From positions 114,739 to 178,738 of the forward strand of contig CAZFSM010000005.1 of NCBI GenBank assembly GCA_964521625.1: 64,000 nucleotides of DNA, in the 5' to 3' direction. The notes under the pieces were generated by a model. That model did not search any database, was not told where the DNA came from, and saw nothing but the letters and a program-made list of their open reading frames with translations. Origin of the DNA: UBA1444 sp964521625. GTDB taxonomy: Bacteria > Bacillota > Negativicutes > UBA1444. Shown in pieces: positions 51,064-60,536 of the stretch. Every line of letters starts with the position of its first letter. Position 1 is the first letter of the stretch. A program made the position numbers and the translations under genes.

Positions 51064-54000
51064 ATGAAGCTGAGCGCGGAGATCGCTTATCGAACCATAG
51101 ACCTGGTGTATGCGGAGAGCGGGTTCAAGGCAATCGTATGCGACACATCCGGCATCATCATCGCAGCCGTTGACAAAGAGCGTATCGGGACGGTCCACAG
51201 CGGCGCCTGCCGCATATTACGGGACGGGCTGGAAGAAGTGATGATCACCCAGGAGGAAGAAATTCAGTCCAAGGGACTGGTGCGGGTCGGGGTCAGTCTG
51301 CCGATAAGAATCGGTACTGAAGTGGTGGGGACCTATGGTATAGGCGGGCCGATATCCCTGATCCGTTCGATCGCCAGAATTTCTGTCGGTTTGATCCGTG
51401 ATGACCTGTACAAAGAAGAAATTGATCAGCGGGCCGAGGAAAAGGAGCAACGGCTTCAAACGCTGTTTGCCAATATGACGGAAGGCGTAGCCCTGCATGA
51501 AGTGATTTGGGATGAGGCGGGGAAAGCGTTAAATTACCGGATCATCGCAGTCAACCAAGGCTATGAGAAAAATGTTGGTCTTAAACAAGCGGACGTGTGC
51601 GGCAAGCTGGCGAATGAGGCATACGGTACGCCAGAAGCGCCATTTTTGGCAAGATTCACAAACGTTGCTCTCACCGGCGTGCCGGACTCTATGGAAGAGT
51701 TCTTCGAACCGCTGAACAAACATTTTTTGATTTCGATAGTCCCCTGGGGCAATCGTGGCGTTGCCACGATTTTTTTTGATGTCAGCGAAAGAAAGCGGAT
51801 GGAAAAAGCGCTTCAACTTCACTCGATCGAACTGGAAGCCACGGTCGAACAACGGACGCAGGAACTTTATGCGTCCAATGAGGAACTGACGGCGATGAAC
51901 GAAGAGATGACTGCCATGAATGAAGAGCTGAAGGCCATGAACGAAACGCTGGGGGATGCGAACCGTGCGCTATCGACTGAAATCGACATCCGTCAAAAAA
52001 AAGAACAGGAGGTTCTGCGACGGGAAAAGCAGTATCAGGCTACCACCAACCTGATCAAGAACTCTGTCGTCGGTATTCACGACCTGCTCGAACTTATCCT
52101 GAACGAAGCGATCACTTTGGTTGGGGCGCCCGGCGGCTATATCGGCCTGCTCGATGAAAGCGGCAGGAAAAGTGTGAGGCGACATACTGCCGGCGCCAAC
52201 CGTGCATTTCAGATGACTGAACAGTCTACAGACGTTGGTCTGCTGGGTGAAGTCTGCCGGAGCGGCGAACTTAAGCATGTCGAGGACTATAATATATATC
52301 CGCACCGCATGGACAGCAAACATATGATTGAAAACCTAAGAACCGTCATCATGATGCCTTTGAAGCAGGTTGATCAAGTAAAAGGAGTACTGGTCGCCAA
52401 CTGGCAGGGTGATGTGCATCCCGTTACGGCTGAGGACATTGAGGTCTTTCAGCAATTCGGCAATCTGGCATCGATAGCCATGGAGAGGGTTTACGCCGGT
52501 GAAAAAATAGCAAATCAGAATCTGCTGCTGCAAAAACTCGCCGACTCGACGGCAGCCTTGGTAAACGAGCTGGACATGGACAAGGTGCTGCGGATCATCC
52601 TGCATCAGGCCACGTCCTTTATGGGCATGAACGATGGGTTTATCGCTTTCTTCGAAGCAGACGGAGAGCATGCAACATTTAAGTGTGGCTTGGGGATATA
52701 CGAGAACCAGATTGGCCAGACGGTGTTTTTTGGCGATAAAGGTATCTTTGCAGAAATACTGCGCACAGGCAAATTGGTCGCCGTCGATGATTACGACAAT
52801 TGGCCGCAGCGACTTGACTACAGTTTTTACAACAAGTTGAGCGCTTCGATTCAGGCGCCGCTCCATGTGGATGGCAAGACGATGGGCAGTATCGGCTTTG
52901 CCGCTTTTAGCGGGCCAATCGCGTTTTACCGGGAGATACTTGCTACGTTGGAGAAGTTCGCGACAGTTGCCTCCATAGCCGTTAAAAATGCAATGACCCA
53001 CCGTCAAACCCATCACCAGGCTTTTCACGATGGGTTGACAGGCCTTCCCAACCGTGACCATCTGCACAAACGCCTGAGTGAAGAAATGAATCGCGCCAGA
53101 AAGGGCGAAGCGGCAGGAGCTGTCCTGTTCATTGACCTGGACGACCTGAAAACGGTGAATGATCATTTTGGCCACACCAGCGGTGACAGCGTTATTATTG
53201 CCGCGGGTCAGGATATTGTCCGGGCGGTGGGCGAAAATGCCTTTGTGGCCCGGGTCGGTGGGGATGAATTTATCGTTATCCTGCCTGGCGTAGCTGATCT
53301 GAGGACGATCGCACAAGTCGCCTACCGCCTTGTTGACGAAATTCGACGGGAATTTGAGGTCGGGGGGCAAAGCATCCAGATGTCGTCCAGTGTTGGGGTC
53401 ACTTTGTACCCTGATGACGGCGACCTGGCCGAAGAAATCCTGAAAAACGCTGACATCGCGATGTATGCCGCAAAGGCTGCAGGCAAGGACTGCTGGCGGT
53501 TTTACGAACCGGAAATGACCAAGGACGCCTATGAAAAGATGGTATTGACCAACAGCCTGCGCAAAGCACTGGAAAACGGCGAACTATGTCTGCACTTTCA
53601 ACCGCTGATTTGCATGAACAGCAAGTTAGTTGTCGGATTTGAAGCACTGCTTCGCTGGAACAGTCCGCATCATGGGAGTATTCCTCCGTGCTGCTTTATT
53701 CCGCTGGCCGAACAAAGCGGCATCATCCTGTCTATCGGAGAATGGGTGATCGGCGAAGCATGCCGGTTTGCGCGAACACTATCAGAGCTGGGGCGCAGTG
53801 AGGTATATGTGGCCGTGAATGTTTCGCCCCGCCAGTTGGCGGCGGAAGATTTTGTCGAGATTGTGCACCGCTGTATCAAAGAGGCCGGCGTAAAACCAGA
53901 ACAAATAGAAATTGAAATTACGGAAAACGTGTTTATCGAGTCGCTCGAGAAAAGCACCCGCAAACTGGCTGAGTTGAGTTCTTTTGGCGTGCGGCTTTCC

Positions 54001-54306
54001 CTGGATGACTTTGGTACGGGATTCTCTTCCCTGACCTACCTGCGCAGCTTGCCGGTAGGAACGCTTAAAATCGACAAATCATTCATCGACAAAATCAATG
54101 AAGACCGAGTACAGGAATGGTTCATCCGTTCCATCATCGATATGGCGCATGTATTGGGTTTGCATGTGGTGGCTGAAGGTGTGGAGACAGAGCTGCAGCT
54201 GGAAAAACTGGCCGAGTTTGGCTGTGACTATTTGCAGGGGTATTTATTCAGCAGACCGGTTTCACCGGAGGAAGCCCTCCGCTTTTCGCTAGTGGTTGAT
54301 TCGTAA
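51064..54306 (+). CDS. Diacid-recognition/PAS/GAF/GAF/GGDEF/EAL cyclic-di-GMP protein
   Basis: A 1080-residue cytoplasmic signalling protein. Order of parts: a CdaR-type sugar-diacid-recognition domain (about 1-125; KAIVCDTSGIIIAA, GVSLPI, GTYGIGGP), a PAS domain (about 135-245), a coiled coil with repeated NEELTAMNEEM heptads (about 250-320), two GAF domains (about 325-490 and 500-645), GGDEF (intact motif at 732-736, cyclase-competent) and EAL (EAL at 860-862, with EITENVF and DDFGTGFSSL). It could make or break cyclic-di-GMP in response to a small acid. Its place after the isethionate operon suggests the signal may be a related organic anion. No membrane segment is seen. Confidence 0.9.
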   Translation: MKLSAEIAYRTIDLVYAESGFKAIVCDTSGIIIAAVDKERIGTVHSGACRILRDGLEEVMITQEEEIQSKGLVRVGVSLPIRIGTEVVGTYGIGGPISLIRSIARISVGLIRDDLYKEEIDQRAEEKEQRLQTLFANMTEGVALHEVIWDEAGKALNYRIIAVNQGYEKNVGLKQADVCGKLANEAYGTPEAPFLARFTNVALTGVPDSMEEFFEPLNKHFLISIVPWGNRGVATIFFDVSERKRMEKALQLHSIELEATVEQRTQELYASNEELTAMNEEMTAMNEELKAMNETLGDANRALSTEIDIRQKKEQEVLRREKQYQATTNLIKNSVVGIHDLLELILNEAITLVGAPGGYIGLLDESGRKSVRRHTAGANRAFQMTEQSTDVGLLGEVCRSGELKHVEDYNIYPHRMDSKHMIENLRTVIMMPLKQVDQVKGVLVANWQGDVHPVTAEDIEVFQQFGNLASIAMERVYAGEKIANQNLLLQKLADSTAALVNELDMDKVLRIILHQATSFMGMNDGFIAFFEADGEHATFKCGLGIYENQIGQTVFFGDKGIFAEILRTGKLVAVDDYDNWPQRLDYSFYNKLSASIQAPLHVDGKTMGSIGFAAFSGPIAFYREILATLEKFATVASIAVKNAMTHRQTHHQAFHDGLTGLPNRDHLHKRLSEEMNRARKGEAAGAVLFIDLDDLKTVNDHFGHTSGDSVIIAAGQDIVRAVGENAFVARVGGDEFIVILPGVADLRTIAQVAYRLVDEIRREFEVGGQSIQMSSSVGVTLYPDDGDLAEEILKNADIAMYAAKAAGKDCWRFYEPEMTKDAYEKMVLTNSLRKALENGELCLHFQPLICMNSKLVVGFEALLRWNSPHHGSIPPCCFIPLAEQSGIILSIGEWVIGEACRFARTLSELGRSEVYVAVNVSPRQLAAEDFVEIVHRCIKEAGVKPEQIEIEITENVFIESLEKSTRKLAELSSFGVRLSLDDFGTGFSSLTYLRSLPVGTLKIDKSFIDKINEDRVQEWFIRSIIDMAHVLGLHVVAEGVETELQLEKLAEFGCDYLQGYLFSRPVSPEEALRFSLVVDS

Positions 54307-55765
54307 TCAGGTGCCGCAAAAGGTTTGGTACGGCAGCGTGGAATTCGCAGGCGGTAAAGCATATTCGGACTGATTCGCAGAATGCGCGTATGGATTTGCA
54401 AGAGCGTCAAGAAATTGGTTTGTCACGCTTTAGTCTTCATTTAAAGCTGCTGCCAATGCTTCTTCAACACGGTGGTTGCGAGGGATTAGTGCAGGATTGC
54501 TGCATCGCATCAACTGATGGGATGCAGTTTTCGGTTCCTGCTGCCGATCCAGCCTCGCCTGCCAATTTTCATTCCAAGCTGCAAAGTCAGCTGTGTCAAA
54601 CAGGCAGGAGTCGCCCTTGTGCGAAAAAGTCAAAGCAAGGAATGTATTGGTATAATCAGAGGCATGCTCCTGCATCAGCCAAAGCAAAGTGCGAATGAGG
54701 GATTCATCAGCTTCTTCAGCGTTAAACAGCCCAAGTTTTGATCGCATGTCAGCCAGCCAATGCTCGCGGTAAAGTTCATCAAATTTTGCCAGGGCTTCCT
54801 GCGCCAGTTTAACAGCCAGTGCCTGGTCCGAATGCAGCAATGGCACTAATGTTTCAGCAAATCGTGCAAGGTTCCAGGCGGCAACACGCGGCTGATTGCC
54901 GTATGCATAGCGGCCCTCGGTATCAATGGAACTGAACACTGTTGCCTGGTTGAATGTATCCATGAATGCACAGGGACCATAATCAATAGTTTCACCACAA
55001 ACCGTCATATTGTCGGTGTTCATCACGCCGTGAACAAAGCCGGCCAATAGCCATTTGGCGATTAATAAGGCCTGACGTTGTATCACAGCTTGCAGCAGGC
55101 AAAGATACTTGTTCTCATCGTTTGCGTCCGCCTGAAAGTGCCTGTTCAGAGTGTAGTCCGCCAAAATCCTGACACCATCAGACGTACCGAGTTGTGCCGC
55201 GTATTGAAAGGAGCCGACACGTAGATGGCTTGCAGCCACACGTGTCAAAATAGCACCAGGCAAAGCGTTCTCGCGAAATACCGCTTCCCCGGTCGTTACC
55301 ACGGCCAAGCTGTGTGTGGTGGGGATGCCAAGCGCATGCATCGCTTCACTGATTATGTATTCGCGCAACATCGGCCCAAGTGCTGCCCGCCCGTCGCCTT
55401 GGCGGGAGTAGGGCGTTCTTCCGGAACCTTTGAGCTGAATATCAAATCGTTCACCACGCGGAGTGATCTGCTCGCCCAGTAATATGGCGCGCCCGTCTCC
55501 CAACATGGTGAAATGTCCGAACTGATGACCTGCATACGCTTGCGCAAGCGACACTGATCCCTCAGGAACGCGGTTTCCCGACAAAGTTGCCACGCCTTCC
55601 GGTTTTTGTAGAGCAGGGGGATTCAGCCAGAGAAGAATTTAGAAGAACCAACTTCGGCGACTGCACCGGAGCAGGATTCACTTGTCTATAGAAAGATTTC
55701 GGCAGAAGGGAATAGCTGTTGTCAAAATTCCACCCTATTGCAGTCATGCTACTTTCATTTGTCAT
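54307..55765 (-). pseudogene. selO: Broken selO (protein adenylyltransferase SelO/YdiU)
   Basis: The coding sequence of a SelO-type pseudokinase AMPylator is interrupted twice. It starts at 55765 (WNFDNSYSLLPKSFYRQVNP), loses frame near a run of five C (minus strand, about 55630) after NSSLAES, and resumes in another frame (ALQKPEG then GNRVPEG, QAYAGHQFGHFTMLGDGRAI). A few residues also seem to be missing at the junction. The main frame then meets an in-frame TAA at 54430-54432 after EEALAAALNED. The normal C-terminus (NQFLDALANPYA ... PYQTFCGT) continues in the same frame to a stop at 54307-54309. The longest open piece is 54430-55593. Confidence 0.88.
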
Positions 55766-55897
55766 ATAACCTCCAATTCTGCTTGTGAACGGGTTGCAAG
55801 GAATATTTTGAGCAGTAGTATTTAATGCTGCATCCTTCTTTCCCTGTCCTTTTTCTTGTGGGACAGAGATATTCAGTTGACGTTCGCTAGTCTGCAG

Positions 55898-55924
55898 GCA
55901 GGGGATGGGCGTGCAGCGGCGAAT
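55898..55924 (+). promoter_or_regulatory. Sigma-H-like promoter of the PAS-GGDEF-EAL gene
   Basis: GCAGGGGAT with GGCGAAT: AGGG to GAAT is 21 bases and the -10 box is perfect. It lies 40 bases upstream of the start codon. Confidence 0.5.
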
Positions 55925-55965
55925 CTTTTAGGATACTGAGGATAAAACTGCCTGGGAGGTCCGCG

Positions 55966-58164
55966 ATGGAACTGCTGAAAGATTCACTACTAACCGACGA
56001 GGAAACCCGGGTTTTTCTGCCTTTGTTTTTTAAAGAAATCCCAGTTTCAATCGCTGTATCGGAGCATATGGCGGATAATACATCTGTGATTCTGGCGGTA
56101 AATGATGAATATTGTAAAATGACAGGATTTGCGAGAGCCGACCTGATTGGTAAGGACGCGTCCATGTTGAACGAGATGATTCGTCCTGAGGATTTGCATA
56201 GGATTCAAACAATGTTGGCAAGTGGCGAGTCAGTGACCAATATTGAAATTCCCTGGAAACGCAAGGACGGTAAAGAGAATTGGGCGCTTGCTTCGATACG
56301 CATTCTTTCCATTTCGCAAAGAACACTCCTGGTAAACATCTCTTTGGAAATCAATCGGCAAAAAGAGGCTGAACGGGAATTGGCGGTCAAATATGAAGAA
56401 TTGCAGGCAACCTATGAAGAACTGGTTGCGATGGAAGAAACTTTGTACAAGCAGCACGAAGATTTAAAAGTGGTCGATGCCAGACTCGCATTGAGTGAGG
56501 AGCGTTTTCGGCTGGCAACGGAGTTTTCGGATATCGGTCTGCTCGACAGCGATCTACAACAACCGGGAGAGCCTTTCTGGTTAAGCCTGAATTGGCTGAA
56601 GAAGCTGGGGTTGGACCATCGTCCACTGCCGATTCCAAGAGATGTTTATTTACAACAAATCCATCCGCATGATCAACCGGAACGAAATAAACGGTTCGCA
56701 GCCTTTTGTAAGGGCCTGACCCCGACCTACGAAATGGAATACCGGCTACTCGATGCCGAAGGAAACTGGCTGTGGGTTATGGTACGCAGCAGTTTCATCC
56801 GCGATGAAAACTATGTCCCGGTCCGGTTGATAGGGACGCTCACGGATATTTCCGAACTGAAGAACCGGGAAATGCAACGTTATTATCAGGCGACTCATGA
56901 TGAATTGACCAGACTGCTTAATAGAAGAGGCTTCATGGAAGCCATCGCGACGTGTTTTTCCGACAGCCAAACGGTGCAGGGGGCTCTTTTGGTAGTCGAT
57001 ATCGATGATTTTCGTTTCATCAATGATGTTCATGGTCAGGAAGTCGGCGATGAATTTTTGCAGGCGTTTGCCAGATATTTGACCGATATTTTTCCAGCAG
57101 ACACTGTTTTGGCCAGATCCGCTGCAGATGAATATCTGGCTTTTTTCCCCGGAATGTCTGATGAAACTGCGGCACTCAGGCAATTCCAGCCGCTGGTCGA
57201 CGTGTTTTTGCAGACTTCCGCCGGATCTTTTGTTGCCCGCGCCAGTGGTGGTTTTTATCTGTGCGGCGAACACGATGGTGCCCCCGAATCGTTCTTGCAA
57301 AAAGCGATTTTAGCCTTGCACCATGCCAAAACTGTTGAAAAATCGGCATGTTATATTTATGAGCCGTCGATGCAGGCTGTGGCTATACGTCGGCACGCGG
57401 TCCGGGAAGGCCTAAGCCTGGCAATGCAGAATCAGGAGCTTTTTCTGGTGTATCAGCCGATTTATGCGATTCAGGAGCATTCGGAACGGATTATCGGTTA
57501 TGAAGCATTGCTACGTTGGCACAGCCCTTCGCTGGGCATGGTGTCGCCAGCAGAGTTTATTCCGGTTGCGGAAGAAACCAACTTGATTCTTCCGATCGGC
57601 GAATGGGTATTGCGAGAAGCGTGTCAGTTTTTTGCCGGCCTCAATCTGCAATCCGGCCAAACAGCGACCGTGGCCGTCAATGTGTCAGTCAGACAACTAT
57701 TGGCGCCTGGTTTTGCCGACCGTGTCAAGGCAATTTTGCAGGAATGCGAATTGCCGGTCGGACAGTTGGGCATTGAAGTCACGGAAAGCATCATGATGAC
57801 TGAAAAACAGAATAACATTGCCGTATTGAATGAGTTTCGTGCAATGGGTATTTCTATTTCACTCGATGACTTTGGTACTGGCTATTCTTCCTTTACGTAT
57901 CTGCAAAAATTGCCGATTACCGTTCTGAAGGTAGATAAGTCACTGATCGATGAAATAGCTCAAGCGGATCGTAACGCCCTGCTGTTGATGGAATCACTGG
58001 TCCAGATGTCGCGATTGCTCGGCTACAGTATCGTTGCTGAAGGGGTGGAAAACCCCGAGCAGCTGATGTTGCTGCGTCAGATCGGCTGCAGCGCCTGTCA
58101 GGGATATTTGCTTGGCAAACCGCTTTCGGCACAGTCGGTGACCGAGCTGTTTACTGCCCAGTAG
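55966..58164 (+). CDS. PAS-PAS-GGDEF(degenerate)-EAL cyclic-di-GMP phosphodiesterase
   Basis: A 732-residue cytoplasmic protein with a PAS domain (about 25-130; VNDEYCKMTGFARADLIGKD), a coiled coil, a second PAS domain (about 180-305), a GGDEF domain whose signature is degenerate (AADEY at 386-390) and an EAL domain (EAL at 513-515; EVTESIMM, DDFGTGYSS, VAEGVEN). The cyclase half is probably inactive or a GTP-binding regulator, so the protein should degrade cyclic-di-GMP. The start is supported by GGGAGG. A Crp/Fnr regulator follows 39 bases later and may be co-transcribed. Confidence 0.9.
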   Translation: MELLKDSLLTDEETRVFLPLFFKEIPVSIAVSEHMADNTSVILAVNDEYCKMTGFARADLIGKDASMLNEMIRPEDLHRIQTMLASGESVTNIEIPWKRKDGKENWALASIRILSISQRTLLVNISLEINRQKEAERELAVKYEELQATYEELVAMEETLYKQHEDLKVVDARLALSEERFRLATEFSDIGLLDSDLQQPGEPFWLSLNWLKKLGLDHRPLPIPRDVYLQQIHPHDQPERNKRFAAFCKGLTPTYEMEYRLLDAEGNWLWVMVRSSFIRDENYVPVRLIGTLTDISELKNREMQRYYQATHDELTRLLNRRGFMEAIATCFSDSQTVQGALLVVDIDDFRFINDVHGQEVGDEFLQAFARYLTDIFPADTVLARSAADEYLAFFPGMSDETAALRQFQPLVDVFLQTSAGSFVARASGGFYLCGEHDGAPESFLQKAILALHHAKTVEKSACYIYEPSMQAVAIRRHAVREGLSLAMQNQELFLVYQPIYAIQEHSERIIGYEALLRWHSPSLGMVSPAEFIPVAEETNLILPIGEWVLREACQFFAGLNLQSGQTATVAVNVSVRQLLAPGFADRVKAILQECELPVGQLGIEVTESIMMTEKQNNIAVLNEFRAMGISISLDDFGTGYSSFTYLQKLPITVLKVDKSLIDEIAQADRNALLLMESLVQMSRLLGYSIVAEGVENPEQLMLLRQIGCSACQGYLLGKPLSAQSVTELFTAQ

Positions 58165-58203
58165 ACGTCTGGTTTTATCTGGATGATTGGGGGAACTGAA
58201 CCG

Positions 58204-58917
58204 ATGGACAACACGACAACCGCCTCCCAGGATATGCTATCGTCTCCCTGGATTTGCACAGGAGCGGGAATATCATGGGAAGCTGTACTGCATCTGGGTG
58301 TTTTGCGTGAATACCGAAAAAATGAAATCATCATTCAAGCGGGACAAACGCTTGAGTCATTGGGGTTTCTAAAGAGCGGCATCGCCAAGACGGTCGCAAC
58401 GGACGCAGGCGGGCATGAAAAAATCATCTGGTTTATGGAAGCCGGCTGCGCACTCGGAGAAACGCCGCTACTCAATGAAAAACCTTGCGCCTACTATTTT
58501 CAGGCGGTAGAAAACTGTCGGGTTTATTGGTTCAACAAAGCCGTGCTTTATGACGTAATTTTGGTGAAATATCCTGAAATCACGAAATCATTGTTGTCGA
58601 TCATGGCTCGGAAAATTCATGTCCTGTCGACCCAAACAGAAGAGCAGGCATTTCTGAAACCGCTGGTCCGGGTGGCAAAGGTAATATATCTGTTTTACGG
58701 CAATAAAAAGGAAACAGGCTGGAAGGAGTATCCTTCGCTACCTGTTTCCCAGGAAGATATCGCCAATTTATTGGGACTGCATCGGGTGACGGTCAATCAG
58801 GCATTGCAGAATTTGCGTAACTGCGGTGTCCTGGAAAACAACACCCACCGAATCATCGTCCGCGATCTGGCGTTGCTCAAGCAGGCGGCGCACCAAGAAT
58901 CAGCTATCGCGAACTGA
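58204..58917 (+). CDS. Crp/Fnr-family transcriptional regulator
   Basis: A 237-residue regulator with an N-terminal cyclic-nucleotide-type effector domain (YRKNEIIIQAGQTLESLGFLKSG, then ETPLLNEKPCAYYFQAVEN) and a C-terminal winged helix (PVSQEDIANLLGLHRVTVNQALQNLRN). The cysteines are not arranged as an FNR iron-sulfur site, so it resembles CooA/CprK-type sensors of other ligands. ATG 58204 is preferred because GGGGGA lies 9 bases upstream. Its 3' end overlaps the convergent nhaC gene by 18 bases. Confidence 0.9.
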   Translation: MDNTTTASQDMLSSPWICTGAGISWEAVLHLGVLREYRKNEIIIQAGQTLESLGFLKSGIAKTVATDAGGHEKIIWFMEAGCALGETPLLNEKPCAYYFQAVENCRVYWFNKAVLYDVILVKYPEITKSLLSIMARKIHVLSTQTEEQAFLKPLVRVAKVIYLFYGNKKETGWKEYPSLPVSQEDIANLLGLHRVTVNQALQNLRNCGVLENNTHRIIVRDLALLKQAAHQESAIAN

Positions 58918-60300
58918 CGTACCGTCGGCTTTCCAGACCGCAAACCCGGTATAGCCGTAAGCGATCGAGAAGAGCGGGACGATCCAGTTGAGCAGGGCAT
59001 ACGGCGCATACTCGTAGGCGCTGACACCCAGGACGCCGAGAATATAGAATGCGTGCACGCTCCAGGGAATGAGTGGACAGCCGATCGTGCCGCCGTCTTC
59101 ACAGGTGCGCGACAATACCCGCAGGTGGATGCCTCGGTCTTTAAACGCCTGGGCGAAGGCGCGGCCGGGAATGATGACGGCTACCATCTGGCTGCCTGTG
59201 CCGACCAGGATGATATAGCAGGACACGATGACCGACAGAATGAGCCGGCCTGTTGTATGGGCCCAACGTAGTGTCGCGTCGATCAGGGTTTCCAGCGTGC
59301 GCATCTTTTCCAGCACGCCGCCGAAAGCAACGCCGGAAATGAGTAGTACCAACGTTCCCATGATGCTGCTGATGCCGCCGCGCGACAACAGGGCATCAAT
59401 TTGTTTTACGCCGCTTTTTGAGGCGTAGCCGCCCATCAGCGACTGGGCGATGGTTTTGACACCGGCATCCTGGAGCAGGGCAGCAACAAGAATGCCCACG
59501 CCCACGCACAAAATCAATAAGGGCACTGCTGGCATCCGGCGATAAGCAAAAAACATCAGCACGAGCGGTGGCAGCAATGTCAACAATGATAGATTGAATT
59601 GGCCTTCCAGCGTCTTGAGGATAGCGGGAATATTGCCTGCTGCGGCGCCGTCGACGCCATGCTGCATGCCGAGGAACAGATAAATCAGAGCCGAAACCAC
59701 GGCGGCAGGGATCGTGGTCCACATCATCGAGGCGATATGGGTAAATAGTTCCACTTCGCAAACAGAAGCGGTGATATTGGTCGAATCGGACACCGGTGAC
59801 ATTTTGTCACCAAAGTAGGCGCCGGAAACAATCGCCCCGACCACCATCGGCAGCGGATAGCCGAGAGCCTGGCCCACGCCCAGCAAAGCGACGCCGACGG
59901 TGCCCATGGTGCCAAAGGAGGTTCCGGTTGCTGTGGAGGCAACCACGCAAATCAGGAAAGTGGTCATCAAAAAACTGGTTGGTGAGATCAGCTTTAGCCC
60001 CCAATAGATTATGGTGGGAATGGTGCCGGCCAGAATCCAGACGCCGATCAGCATGCCGACGACGATCAGAATCAGGATCGCGATCATCACCCGGGAGATC
60101 GACTCAAACATGCCTTTTTGCATCTCATCCCAGCTATAGCCGAGTTTCAGGGCAAACAGGCAGGCGATAATGGTGGCGACTACCAGCGGCAAAATGGCTC
60201 CGATTTTCAGAATTGCGGTTCCATAGAGAATGATCGACACCGGAATGATAAATGAGATCAATGCATAGAGCGTGGATGGTTTGCGCGCGGCTTCATTCAT
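58900..60300 (-). CDS. nhaC: Na+/H+ antiporter NhaC family transporter
   Basis: A 466-residue membrane protein with about twelve hydrophobic segments and NhaC-family signatures (TATGTSFGTMGTVGVALLG; GAYFGDKMSPVSDSTNITA; CEDGGTIGCPLIPW). Family members exchange Na+ for H+ or, for some, substrate pairs such as malate/lactate. It is third in a minus-strand operon after a flavoprotein and a ferredoxin, so the carrier may move the substrate or product of that reductase rather than only cations. The start is supported by GGAGGG. Confidence 0.9.
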   Translation of the reverse strand: MNEAARKPSTLYALISFIIPVSIILYGTAILKIGAILPLVVATIIACLFALKLGYSWDEMQKGMFESISRVMIAILILIVVGMLIGVWILAGTIPTIIYWGLKLISPTSFLMTTFLICVVASTATGTSFGTMGTVGVALLGVGQALGYPLPMVVGAIVSGAYFGDKMSPVSDSTNITASVCEVELFTHIASMMWTTIPAAVVSALIYLFLGMQHGVDGAAAGNIPAILKTLEGQFNLSLLTLLPPLVLMFFAYRRMPAVPLLILCVGVGILVAALLQDAGVKTIAQSLMGGYASKSGVKQIDALLSRGGISSIMGTLVLLISGVAFGGVLEKMRTLETLIDATLRWAHTTGRLILSVIVSCYIILVGTGSQMVAVIIPGRAFAQAFKDRGIHLRVLSRTCEDGGTIGCPLIPWSVHAFYILGVLGVSAYEYAPYALLNWIVPLFSIAYGYTGFAVWKADGTSVRDS

Positions 60301-60322
60301 CTAAAAATCCCTCCATTTCATA

Positions 60323-60523
60323 TTATACGATCAGACAGGGAAACTCCATCGTGGCGGCGCCGCAGGGACATTCCACCTCGCATACGCCGCAGTACCAACA
60401 GTCGTTTTTGTACTTGTTGAACGGCAGCTGCGTGCCCGGGTTCATGTGGATGACATCGCCGGGGCACTCCTCGGCGCAGCGGCCGCAACCGGTGCATTTG
60501 CTTTTATCAACTCGAATTCCCAT
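60323..60523 (-). CDS. Small two-cluster ferredoxin subunit (AprB-like)
   Basis: A 66-residue protein with two [4Fe-4S] motifs, CTGCGRCAEECP and CWYCGVCEVECP, the second resembling the beta subunit of adenylylsulfate reductase (CWYC..C). It lacks the C-terminal tail of true AprB (about 150 residues). ATG 60523 follows AGGAGG at 9 bases; a TTG at 60529 is less likely. It lies 13 bases downstream of the flavoprotein gene in the same operon, and together they probably form one oxidoreductase. Confidence 0.85.
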   Translation of the reverse strand: MGIRVDKSKCTGCGRCAEECPGDVIHMNPGTQLPFNKYKNDCWYCGVCEVECPCGAATMEFPCLIV

Positions 60524-60536
60524 CGTCAAAATCCTC

